Of a stretch of DNA of 64,000 bases, positions 37,804-47,943 are shown piece after piece; the stretch's first letter is position 1, and each line of letters opens with the position of its first letter. Under the pieces are notes generated by a model, which saw only the letters and a list, made by a program, of their open reading frames with translations, did not search any database and was not told the origin of the DNA. This stretch comes from Nageia nagi (taxonomy: Eukaryota; Pinophyta), in assembly GCA_050084985.1 (NCBI GenBank), contig JBITNC010000001.1, positions 98,394,001 through 98,458,000 of the forward strand, given 5' to 3'. Made by a program: the position numbers and the translations under genes.

Positions 37804-38234
37804 TTCATCTATAAATTATCATGAAAATGCCATGCCAAAAACTCATAGTCATCTATTGTATATAAAACATGTGTTGATTATCATTACAAAATAGAGCAAG
37901 CACATATGAGTTCCTCATATATTGATAACTAAATAGTGCCAAAATACATATAAGAGTTTCTCACATATGGATAACTGAACAATGCTAGATTGACCAAAAA
38001 ATAGAGTATGCACATATGAGTTTCTCACATATGGATAATTGAACAGTGCCAAAAGACACATAAGAGTTTCTCACATATGGATAACTAAACAATGCTAGAT
38101 TGGCCAATTTGTACAATAAGCTCCTCATGTAGAGCGAACTTACCATGAAGATGTACATCAAAATCAATACTATACAGCATAAAATCCTCTTAAGGGTAAA
38201 GTTATCATCACAAACATGAATTCAATATAGGAAT
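37804..38234 (-). mobile_element. A1' 3' untranslated region (right arm, minus)
   Basis: Mirror of 18937-19366: minisatellite at about 37890-38105 and a truncated end facing the 3' region of the plus-strand copy. Confidence 0.75.
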
Positions 38235-41200
38235 TCAAACTTCACTCCCCTTTGAAGGTAACTTTACCAATCCAATAGCATCTTTAAGCTTACAAAATTG
38301 AGCTTTTGAGAGGGGCTTGGTGATAAAATCAATGGAGTTCAAGGTGGATGGATAATACTCTAGGTGTATGATGCCATTAAGAACCTTCTTCTTGATAAAA
38401 TGAGCATGGATTTTCACATGTTTTATTCTTTGATGGAATACAAGATTCTTAACCAAAGAAATAGCCAACTGATTATCTGAAAAAATCAAAGGTTGACTTC
38501 GTATCATCTCTATCTCCCTTATAGTCAAAATTTGAGAATTCAAATAAAAAAAATGAGGTCAACTCGGAATACTTAAGAGCAAGATCCTTGGTCCATGCAA
38601 CATACCTCAAATTTGCTTAACAGCATTAAGATGCTCAACATAAGGTTTTTGCATGAATCATGCTATTATATTCATTACAAAGGCAATATGTGGCTTGGAT
38701 ATAGTCAAATATAAAATACTACCAATTAATCACTTGTAAGCTGTAGCATTAACTAACTGTGAGTTGGATCTTAGAGAAATAGTGATTCCAGGATAGACTA
38801 GGATTGCAGCATATCTACACTCTTCCATTCCAAATTTTGCAAGATGTATAATATATAATTAGATTGACTAAAGTAAGTACAATCTCTGTATTAAGACACT
38901 TGCATTCTAGTATATAGTGTAAGAGACCAAGATCAATCATTTCAAATATTGCTTTAAGTTTGGATATGCACTCTTGAATGATTCCATCATTGTTTCTAGT
39001 AATCAAAAGATCATCCACATAAAGGAGTATCAATACCATATCTTTTTCTTGATTGAGCACATATAGATCAAAGTTAAAAAAACACTTAAAGAAAATAATA
39101 TCTGTAAAGTACCCTAAAATCTTTTTGTATCGAGCTTTAGGTGCTTGCTTAAGTCCATACAAGGACTTCTTTAGCTTGCACACAAAGGACTCTTTACTTT
39201 CTATAATAAACTCTTTTGGTTGATTCATGAAAATTTTCACATCTAAGTCACCATTGAGAAATGCACTCTTAACATCAAGTTGAAAAAATTTTCATCTTTG
39301 AGCTATAGAAAGAGCAAGGATAACTCTTATAGTATACATCTTTACCATGGGAGCAAAAGTTTTCTCATAATCTACATCGTATTTCTAAGTAAAGCCTTTT
39401 GCTACTAACCTTCCTTGTTATTTCTCAATATCTCCTACTGAATTTAACTTGACCTTGTAGATTCACTTATTACCAATCACATTCTTTTCATTAGGATAAG
39501 AAACCAAATCCCAAGTTTTATTTTTTATAAATGCCTTATACTCAACTTTCATGGCTTCCATCCAACACTTGTGCTTAGAAGCTTCTTTGAAAGTTGAAGG
39601 CTCATGCTTGTTGTTAATTTTGGTAAATAAGGATTTGTTCAAAGTCATGATCCTTGTTACCCTTTATGTTGAAGAATTTTATTTCTAAAATGATTTGTCT
39701 ATATCAATATCCAACTAGCTAGGAGCAACTAAAGAGTCTTTTGGATCATTAACAGTCTCATTAAAACTAGATTCTTTAAAAATTTCATTAAATTTTACAT
39801 CCATTGAAATGAATACTATTTTATAAGTTAGAGAGTAAAGTCTGTAGCCTCTATGCTAACTATCATAACCCATAAAGATGCTTTTTTCAACTCTTTTATC
39901 CAACTTCTTTTTTTTCTCAAAAATAATCTAGGAGAAAGCTTCACAACCAAACACCCTAAGGTAAGAAATATTAAGTTTTCTTATTGACCATGCCCCAAAA
40001 GGAGTTTTACTTTGAACATATTTTATGGGACATCTATTCAAAGTGTAAATAGTAGTACTCATAGTTTCACCCCACAATAACTTAAGAAAATTACCCAACA
40101 TGCATCTAACCATCTCCATAATTATTCTATTTTTTTTTTGTAACACTATTCTACTAAAAAGTGTAAGGAATCATAAACTGCCTCTTAATTCTATACTTAG
40201 CATAATAGTCATTTAGCTCATTATTGTTATATTCTCTTTCATTTTCTGATCTCAACATCTTGATTTTAAGGTTAGTTTGATTTTCAACAAAAACTTTAAA
40301 AAGCTTAAAACTTTCAAAGGATTGATCCTTGTGCTCAAGTAGATACCTAAAGGTCATCCTACTAAATTCATCAATAAAGATCAAGATATAAGATGCTCTT
40401 CTAAGTGATTTAGTCTTAAATGGACCCATCAAATCTAAATGCACAAGTTGAAAAAGTTGAGATGCTCTTGTTGCCTTATCTTTTTCAAACTTTTATTTAT
40501 GCATCTTGCCAAGAATGCACTTCTTGCATAGACCATCTGAAGAAAAAATCAAAGGCAAACTTTTTACAAGTTCTTGGTCTTTCATGATTTGAATACTCTT
40601 GTGGTTAAAGTGCTCTAAATTATGGTGCCAAAGATTACCTTTAGAACACACATTAGAAGCAAGACACATCTTTGATGGAACTTGATCCATAATGTAAAGG
40701 TTATCTTTCATAGATCCTTTAACCAAAGTAGTAAGTCCTTTCTTAATGCACTAGGATTGAGAGTTGAACTAAAAAGAGTACCCTTTTCTAGCAACTTAGA
40801 TTATAAAGATAAGGTTCATCCTTAACTTAGGAGCATAGAGAATATTTTCAAGAACCTTTTCATGAATTAGCACACTCCCAATTCCTTGAACTTCAAGAGT
40901 AGAGTTATCACCTATCACAATTGCATCCTTTTTAATACTTGTAAAAGTTATCAAACTTTTCTTTTTCAAAGCATGGGTGATTAGTGCAACTAGAATCAAC
41001 AATCCATTCAGATGACAAATAGCAAGATAAGGAGTAAAGCACCAAAGCAAAATTAGCATGAATATTTTTCTTTCTTTTATAGTCCTTTACATTTCCATTT
41101 CCTTTATTCTTTCCTTTTTTTTGTATAAATCAATTTCTTTGTGACTTTGAATGCTACAATAGTTATAATCACCATCAAATGTTTCCTTAAGATAAGGAGT

Positions 41201-42000
41201 GCTTGCTTTACTTTTTCCATCTCTTTACTTGAAATGATTATTATTACTGCTGTGATTATTATTTTTGTTGTTCCTGTTGCTATTGTAAACATTATCTTTT
41301 TTCTCAAACCTTTTAAAGGAAGAAGGATAATATTTCTTTTGATAGTTGAACTTTCTTTTCAAAAGAGTTTTGGTTGCTCCAAGAGCAATATTTTTATCCT
41401 TAAGAGAAGAAATCAACCTTTTATTGTTAAAGGTTTCTTCATGTTTCAATGGGTGCCTTCAAATTTTTCAAAGGAGATGACTTCTTTTTCATCATCAAGC
41501 CTTGTTTCCATAACTGTTACAAAGTTTCTAAATTTTTAAGAGAGGCTTTGAAGAATGATAAATACCATAAACTCATCATTCATCCAATTACATCCACAAG
41601 AAACAAGTTAGATCCTTATGTTAATGATTTTGTTCAAGTAGATAGCCACATTTTCATCTTCCCCTTCACAAGATTGAAGTAACTTTTGGAGAATGGTAAA
41701 TCTTTTTGAAAAGTTTGAACTAAGGTAGATTTGTTTAAGCTTATCACATGCTTTCTTTACTGAGGTTGAAGAGTAAATCATTAGGAGCACATCATCTGAA
41801 ATTGCATAATAAATCATGAAAATTACCAACTCATTCTTTGTGTTGTAAGCCTCTAGTGCCTTCTCATCTATAGGAGGTATAAGGTTTTCATTCACTATTT
41901 ACCAAAGCTTCTTTACTTACAATTCGGCTCTCATTTGAGGTTTTTAAATTCCATAATTAGAACCATCAAGAATGTGTTTAGGTAAAAAAAATTCTTCCAT
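38235..42000 (-). pseudogene. Copia A1' gag-pol, broken (right-arm counterpart of A1)
   Basis: Gag opens at ATG 42000 and the domains run as in A1: gag to about 41100, protease with D-S-S (about 40990), GAG-pre-integrase (40493-40726), integrase (about 39850-40470), reverse transcriptase with YVDD (about 39010-39050), RNase H ending at 38235. Most interruptions are the same as in the left arm; a few differ (for example the RT frame reads through to 38815 here but ends sooner in A1, and the integrase frame 40154-40444 is longer). Shared stops show that both copies descend from one already-dead insertion. Confidence 0.88.
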
Positions 42001-42342
42001 TTGCTACACAAAAATGTGAAATAATAAGCAAATGTTTTCAATAAACAAAATGTTAAGTTTTAACCAAATAAATAATACATGTTACATTTAACACTAAATA
42101 CATGCTTGATTTGATTCACAAGTGTAAATATTTTACAATTCAAATAATAACCATGTACTCAAATACATTTCTCATCTCAAGAACCATAGATGTAGAGTGA
42201 CATTGTTGAGGCTTATTTTTTTATCTAAAATTAAGCCTTCATCTGTATGCCCACACAAGAGGAGCCCATGTACTACCAATCTTCAATCAGTTTCCCTTGG
42301 GTAGTAATATATTCTCATAAGGAGAAGTACTAGCTATTTTTC
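42001..42342 (-). mobile_element. A1' leader, gag-proximal part
   Basis: Mirror of about 14838-15179. The leader is split here by the 8.2-kb insertion and continues at 50552. Confidence 0.8.
42338..42342. repeat. Target-site duplication, left (ttttc)
   Basis: TTTTC before the element and again at 50547-50551. The uninterrupted left arm has this sequence once (read in reverse near 14836), which directly confirms the empty site. Confidence 0.95.
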
Positions 42343-42985
42343 TGTTGAGTATGTGTGATTGTAATTGTTGTCAACAAGGTTTTGATCAGGTTTTGGAGGT
42401 TTGACCGGGTTTCGAAGGTGAAGTGTGATTGTAATTGTTGTTAACAAGGTGTTAATCGGGTTCTGGAGGTTTGACCACATTCCGGAGGTGAAGTGTGATT
42501 GTAATTGTTGTTAACAAGGTGTTGATCAGGTTTCAGAGGTTTGACCGAGTTCTGGAGGTGAAGTGTGATTGTAATTGTTGTTAACAAGGTGTTGATCGGG
42601 TTCTGGAGGTTTGACTGTGTTCCGGAGGTGAAGTGTGATTATAATTACTATTAACAAGGTGTTGATCGGGTTCCGAAGGTTTGACCGAGTTTCAGAGGTG
42701 AAGTGTGATTGTAATTGTTGTTAACAAGGTGTTGATCAGGTTCCGGAGGTTTGACCGCGTTCCGGAGGTGAAGTGTGATTATAATTGTTGTTAACAAGGT
42801 GTTGATCGGGTTCCAGAGGTTTGACCGAGTTCCGGAGGTGAAGTGTGATTGTAATTGTTGTTAACAAGATGTTGATCAGGTTCTGGAGGTTTGACCAAGT
42901 TTCGGAGGTGAAGTGTGATTGTAATTGTTGTTAACAAGATGTTGATCGGGTTCCGGAGGTTTGACCGAGTTCTGGAGGTGATGAG
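42343..42985 (+). repeat. 70-bp tandem array in the 5' LTR, about 9 units
   Basis: The unit 'aagtgtgattgtaattgttg' + 'ttaacaaggtgttgatcggg' + 'ttccggaggtttgaccgagt' + 'tccggaggtg' recurs at 42421, 42491, 42561, 42631, 42701, 42771, 42841 and 42911. The first, variant unit is the LTR terminus itself. Units differ mainly at CG positions (ccgg/ctgg/tcgg/cagg). Confidence 0.95.
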
Positions 42986-43480
42986 TGATTGTAATGTTGT
43001 CAACACATGATTTTGGTAAAGCCGGGGTTAGTAAACAAAGCATTCTGGAAGAGATGACATCAGCGATTTCGGGCCTTCACTCAAAACCAGAGTCCGAAAG
43101 TGATGAGGTAAGCAAGGAGCGATCAAAGAGCCGAAGCCAGCGAGTAAAACAATCCGGAAGTAAGAGATGACATCACGGGGAGAACGATGTTCACATTTGT
43201 GAATAGAACCGGGTTCCGGAGATGATGAGGTCAGCAAAGAGTGATCAAAGAGCCGGAGCCAGCGAATAAAGCATTCCAGAATGCAGAGATGAGATCGGCA
43301 AAGAGAGATAACAATGCAGAGACCGGAGTCCGAAGATGATGACATCATGGTGTAGGGGTTGAAAAGTCTGGAGACAAAAGTGCGAAGATAAAAGTGCAGA
43401 GACCGGAGTCCGGAGATGATGACATCATGGTGTAGGTGTTGAAAAGTCTGGAGACAAAAATGCGAAGATAAAAGTTCAGA

Positions 43481-43705
43481 GAAAAGAGTCCAGAATTATC
43501 TGAAATACCTTTATAAAGAAGAAAAGAGTCCGAAATTATCAGAAATACCATTATGAAGAAGAAAAGAGTCCGAAATTATCCGAAATACCTTTATAAAGAA
43601 GAAAAGAGTCCAGAATTATCAGAAATACCATTATGAAGAAGAAAAGAGTCTGGAATTATCTGAAATACCTTTATGAAGAAGAAAAGAGTCCAGAATTATC
43701 AGAAA
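43481..43705 (+). repeat. 40-bp tandem array in the 5' LTR
   Basis: 'gaaaagagtccgaaattatc' + 'agaaataccattatgaagaa' recurs at 43521, 43561, 43601, 43641 and 43681, with a partial unit before. Two alternating subtypes ('acctttataaagaa' and 'accattatgaagaa') suggest an 80-bp higher-order unit. Confidence 0.93.
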
Positions 43706-44521
43706 TCTCCGAAATCAGTGGAGAAAGAGGTATACGTGTCTGAACAAATCTGTTTGAGCAATAGGAGCGTTCGACAGTTACAGCAGTTACAGACTCAGAC
43801 AGTGAACTCCCTTTGGTGCAGGAGCAGTTACAAATAAGGATTCCTTTTCAGTTTGTTTTTGATAACGTGTAATGATAGGAATAATTTCTTGGAGTTTTCT
43901 TGATGTGTAACGGTTAATTACAGGAATGAGGTGAAGAGTGAATGTGAGAAAAGTAGGAGTGTGTGGAGTGTGAAAAATGAGGACATAGGGTGAGAAGTTT
44001 ATGAAGCGGTAGTTGTGAATGCACAGCTCGAGGAGAGTGGAAGGTGTGAGTGCACAGCTCGAGGAGAGTGGAAGTTATGAGTGCACAGCTCGAGGAGAGT
44101 GGTAGTCGTGATTGCACAGCTCAAAGAGAGAAAAGAAGTGTAAGTGAGGTAGTGCTGTGTGTAGTGTGAAGAATCCGCTGTGTGTAGTGTGAAGTATCCG
44201 TAGTGGGTAGAGTGAAGTGCTGGAGTGAAGGCAATAGTGTGTGATGAGATGTGCGTGAAGTGAAGTGTGCAAATGCAGGTAATTGTATGGATGTGGTGAG
44301 AAGAGAAGTGGGTGAGAGCAGGTAACGGTGTGGAAGAAGGAAGTATCCGAAGTGTGTGAAGTGAGCAAACGGATATGTACATAGTATAGTGATTGCTTCT
44401 GTGTTACTTTGGAGTTGTGTGCAGAGATCAAACAGTGAGCATTGGAGCTAGACCATTGAGGGTCTTCTAGAACTGTATTCCTTCCTCCCTTTTAATGTTG
44501 TCTCAAGTGGGTGCTTGATAA

Positions 44522-44750
44522 GTGGTAGTTGGTGCTATCCTTCACAGTTGGTGCTGTGAATTTGAGAGCTGGAGTTGGTGCTCCAAGCAGTAGGTGCTGC
44601 TATGCTCAAAGTGGTAGTGGGTGCTACCCTTCATAGTTGGTGCTATGAATTTGAGAGCTGGAGTTGGTGCTCCAAGCAGTTGGTGCTGTTATTCTCAAAG
44701 TGGTAGTTGGTGCTACCCTTCACAGTTGGTGCTGTGAATCTGTAAGCTTT
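44522..44750 (+). repeat. 89-bp tandem array in the 5' LTR (2.6 units)
   Basis: Units starting 'gtggtagttggtgctaccct' at 44522, 44611 and 44700, each with inner 'gttggtgct' submotifs. Confidence 0.9.
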
Positions 44751-44966
44751 CTTTAATGGCTGGATTTGGATTGGTGTCCAAGCAGTCAATTTCGGGGATG
44801 TAGCCAATCTGGTGAACCTCGTTACATCTGGTGTTATGTGATGTACTGGTGTGCTTGCTCATTTTTCTCTGACTTTTAATCTGTCTTTATTTAAGAAGAT
44901 TAAATTGATTATTTTTATATACATTGATTCACCCCCCCCTCTCAGTGTCACTCGAAGAACAACAAT

Positions 44967-44978
44967 TGGTATCAGAGC
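44967..44978 (+). other. Primer-binding site of element C
   Basis: TGGTATCAGAGC, a perfect match to the initiator tRNA-Met site, two bases after the LTR. Confidence 0.95.
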
Positions 44979-45027
44979 CACGTTCCTACTCAGGCTATAA
45001 CAGCTAAGGAGATCCGGTAGTGACACT

Positions 45028-47448
45028 ATGGCAAGCGGAGAAGGTTTCTCATCTAACAAGGCACCTCTCTTTGATGGAAACAATTATGCTTTCTGGAAAA
45101 TTCGAATGAAGACTTATCTTAGTGCTTTGGGTTTTGGCACTTGGAATGCTGTTAAAAAGGGTTACACTCCTCCCCCTCCAGGTCCATCAGATGAAGCAGA
45201 AAGAAAGGCATTTGAATATGATGCAAAAGCAAGAAATGCTCTAATGTGTGGTCTTGTGGATAGTGAACTGGTGAAAGTTATGGCATGCAAATCTGCAAAT
45301 GAAATATGGAATAAGTTGAAGAGCATTCACGAAGGAGATGATAAAGTCAAGGAAGCAAAACTCCAAACTCATAGAGCTCAATTCGAAGTTCTAAAGATGA
45401 ATGAAGATGAAACCATCGAAGCATACATGTTGAGAGTAAATGAAATTACTAATGCAATCAGAGGTCTTGGGGAAGAAATTGAAGATCATGTCATCATGAA
45501 AAAGGTACTGCGTTCTCTCACATCTCGCTTTGATTCAAAGGTATCTGCTATTGAAGAACCAAAAAATTTGAAAACTTTCAGCATGGATGAAATGCATGGA
45601 TCATTGACTGCTTATGAAATGAGGATCAGAAAAGCAAAACATTCAGAAAAGGAAGCAGCGTTTAAAGCGAATAACAGTACCAAAGCCAAAATAGATTCGG
45701 ACGATGAGGAACAATCTGATGAAGCGAAAGCAAATTTTGTGAGAAAGCTAAAAAGGGGAAAAGGTAAATATAAAGGCAAGCTACCGATTAAATGTTTTAA
45801 CTGTGGTGGTATTGGTCATTTCATTTCAAAATGTCCATATAGAAAAACTGATAAAGATGATCAAGAATCATATTTTGAGAAAAACCACAAAATGAAATCT
45901 CATGCTCGAAATAGAAGGTCAAATAGATAGAGATTCACATCTAGAAATGAAGGCTCCACTGATGATGATTCCAGTAGTGAATCAGAAAAAGAATACAATG
46001 GAGCATCGTTCATGGCATTTGAAGAGAAACTGAATAAAGATAATCAAAATGACCAAAAACATAAAAAGGAAGAGACAGATGAAGAAAATGACTGTGAGAT
46101 TGAGTATGATCCTGAAGAAGAACTAATAACAGCATTGAATGAACTGGAGAAAGAAATAAAGAAAAATGAGAGACTCTCAAAAAGGCTTGATGATGCAAGT
46201 AATACTATAGAAAATTTAAAAATAGAAGTGGAAGAATCTAAGAGAATAAATGAGAGTTTGGAGGAACAGCTTCTTGTGAAAGTTAAAAATTGCAGTAAGC
46301 TCGAAGAAGAAATAACTGGGCTACGTATGCAACTAGAGGAAGTCACCAAGAAAATCAGCTTCTTTGAATATCTAGAAGGAAGGTCGACCAAACTCAGCGA
46401 AATCATCAACAGTTAAAGAATGTTTTCTGATAAATCTGGTCTAGGATATGAACAAGGACAATCTTCCCATGACACAAAAAGGGAAAACATAAAAGAAACC
46501 AAGAAGAAGGGAGGTGGCTCTGAACTGGAGGATGATGGCTTCACTCAAATGCATTCCAAAAGAAGACCCTATGCAGGACCAAAAAGTACTCAGCAACATA
46601 ATAGATATACCCATCCCTTCAATGGATACTATTTCAAATGCAATGCGTATGGACACAAAATTTCTGAATGTAAGTATAATATCACTCCAAGAACCTTTGT
46701 TACTAGGAATGCATTCGGCCCACTAATGGAGTATCCTGTTGAGTGTTACAACTGTCATGAATATGGACACATTGCCCGATTCTGCAGAAATAATCATGGC
46801 ATGAGGTTCTTTCCATCGAGACAATTTCCTTCCATAAGACAGAATAAACAATTTTAGAGCAGTCATCCACAGGAAGGAGAAAAGTATAATAAGAAACAAA
46901 AAGCTGAAACAAAAGTAAAACAAGTCTAGAAAGAAAAGGAGAAACCCAGAGAGGATAAAGAGTCCTTAATTGCTCAAACAAAATTAAAAGCTCAAAACAA
47001 ACCATCACCATGGATATTAGACAGCGGATGCTCAAGTCACATGACAGGTGATAAGAAGAAATTTCAAAGACTACAGAAATATGAAGGTGGGTCAGTTAGA
47101 TTTGGAAACAATGATGGCGCACAGATTATCGGCAAAGGGACAGTCAAAATAAATGACAGCAACATCAGATCTGAAGAGGTATTATTTGTTGTGGGACTGA
47201 AGCATAATTTGTTAAGCGTCAGTCAAATATGTGACAAAGGACATGATGTAATTTTCAAAAAGCATGGCTGTGAGATCCGAAGGGCAAATAGTGGTAGACT
47301 GGTAGCAGTTGGTATAAGAACCTATGGTAATTTATACACCTTATCAGATATTTCAGTGGAATCATGTCTTCTAGGCAAGGAGAGTGATGATTGGCTATGG
47401 CATAAGAACAGTAAGAGATATGCCCAGTATCAGCAAACCAGTAAATGA
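45028..47448 (+). pseudogene. Element C gag and protease, one frame with four nonsense codons
   Basis: A single frame runs from ATG 45028 to a stop at 47446-47448, broken only by TAG 45928, TAA 46414, TAG 46855 and TAG 46927. Order: UBN2-type gag (about residues 1-210, 'LFDGNNYAFWKIRMKTYL'), first CCHC knuckle 'CFNCGGIGHFISKC' (45793-45834), a long charged coiled coil (46012-46416), a second knuckle 'CYNCHEYGHIARFC' (46744-46785), then protease with catalytic 'WILDSGCSSHMTGD' (about 47011-47052) and 'HNLLSVSQICDKG'. Gag packages element RNA; the protease matures it. The frame ends shortly after a truncated GAG-pre-integrase start ('WLWHK'). Large gag with coiled coil, long LTRs and purine-rich 3' end fit the SIRE/Maximus lineage. 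The four stops may be recent point decay. Confidence 0.88.
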
Positions 47449-47500
47449 TATTTGTGATTCATGACACTCAAAAAAAAAAAAAAATCACACAAGCAGACCA

Positions 47501-47683
47501 TTGGAAATCATACACACCGACCTATGCGGACCAATGACAACACACAACGTCAATGGAGATAAGTATTTTATTCTGTTCATAAATGATTATTCAAGAATGA
47601 CTTGGGTGCACTTTTTGATACATAAATCTGAAGCTTTTGAAATGTTCAAAGCATTTAAAAATCAAAAAGAAAGAGTGGCGTAA
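47501..47683 (+). pseudogene. Element C integrase fragment
   Basis: A 60-codon piece of the integrase core in a different frame: 'PLEIIHTDLCGPM' carries the first catalytic Asp and 'FINDYSRMTWVHFL' the second. It stops before the catalytic Glu region, and no reverse transcriptase or RNase H follows before the 3' untranslated region. An A15 run (about 47470-47484) sits at the junction with gag-protease. At least two internal deletions are implied, so the element could only have moved with enzymes from another copy, or was deleted after insertion. Confidence 0.85.
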
Positions 47684-47943
47684 GGAGAAGTATTTGATTA
47701 TTCAAGCTAGGAGTTGTTGTCTTTCCCAAGCATTAGCTAGTTCTGGATGTCACATTCTCAGGGGGAGTGCTTATTTTTCCTTCCTATATTGTTTTTGTAT
47801 ATCCTGTGTTTCCTGAGAATGTCATGTATGGACTCAGGGGGAGTCTGTAAATGCCCTTTGTTATTGTTGACAAAGGGGGAGAGAAAAGTCCTGATGTTGG
47901 TGTCTGATCAGTTGGTGTTGCCAACAATTCCAAAGGGGGAGAT
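47684..47943 (+). mobile_element. Element C 3' untranslated region with repeated polypurine tracts
   Basis: Four purine tracts of the type (c)aggggga/aaagggggaga occur near 47759, 47836, 47872 and 47931. The last adjoins the 3' LTR and is the functional position of the polypurine tract for plus-strand priming. SIRE-lineage elements are known for such repeated tracts. Confidence 0.8.

Larger units (their letters stand above)
42343..44964 (+). mobile_element. 5' LTR of SIRE-like copia element C (2622 bp)
   Basis: Begins TGTTGAGTATGTG and ends GAAGAACAACA. It contains a 70-bp tandem array (about 42343-42985), a 40-bp array (about 43481-43705), a Ser/Thr-codon-like 'gtgtagtgtgaag' repeat zone (about 44030-44380), an 89-bp array (about 44522-44750), and a C-run 'cacccccccctctcag' near its end. 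By eye it differs from the 3' LTR at roughly 1-3% of sites, mostly C/T and G/A. Unbroken minus-strand frames within it are low-complexity by-products of the repeats. Confidence 0.95.

Noticed and set aside
42343-42985. CRISPR-like regular array of 70-bp units
   Set aside because: Units are contiguous and similar throughout with no unique spacers, lie within an LTR, and recur in the other LTR.
43914-44431. Overlapping minus-strand frames of 67-127 codons rich in Ser, Thr, His and Leu (also at 49359-49963)
   Set aside because: They arise from the repetitive LTR sequence, overlap each other in different frames, lack domains and lie inside non-coding LTRs.
46044-46409. 121-codon Ser/Phe-rich minus-strand frame
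   Set aside because: Antisense of the Glu/Lys-rich coiled coil of element C gag.
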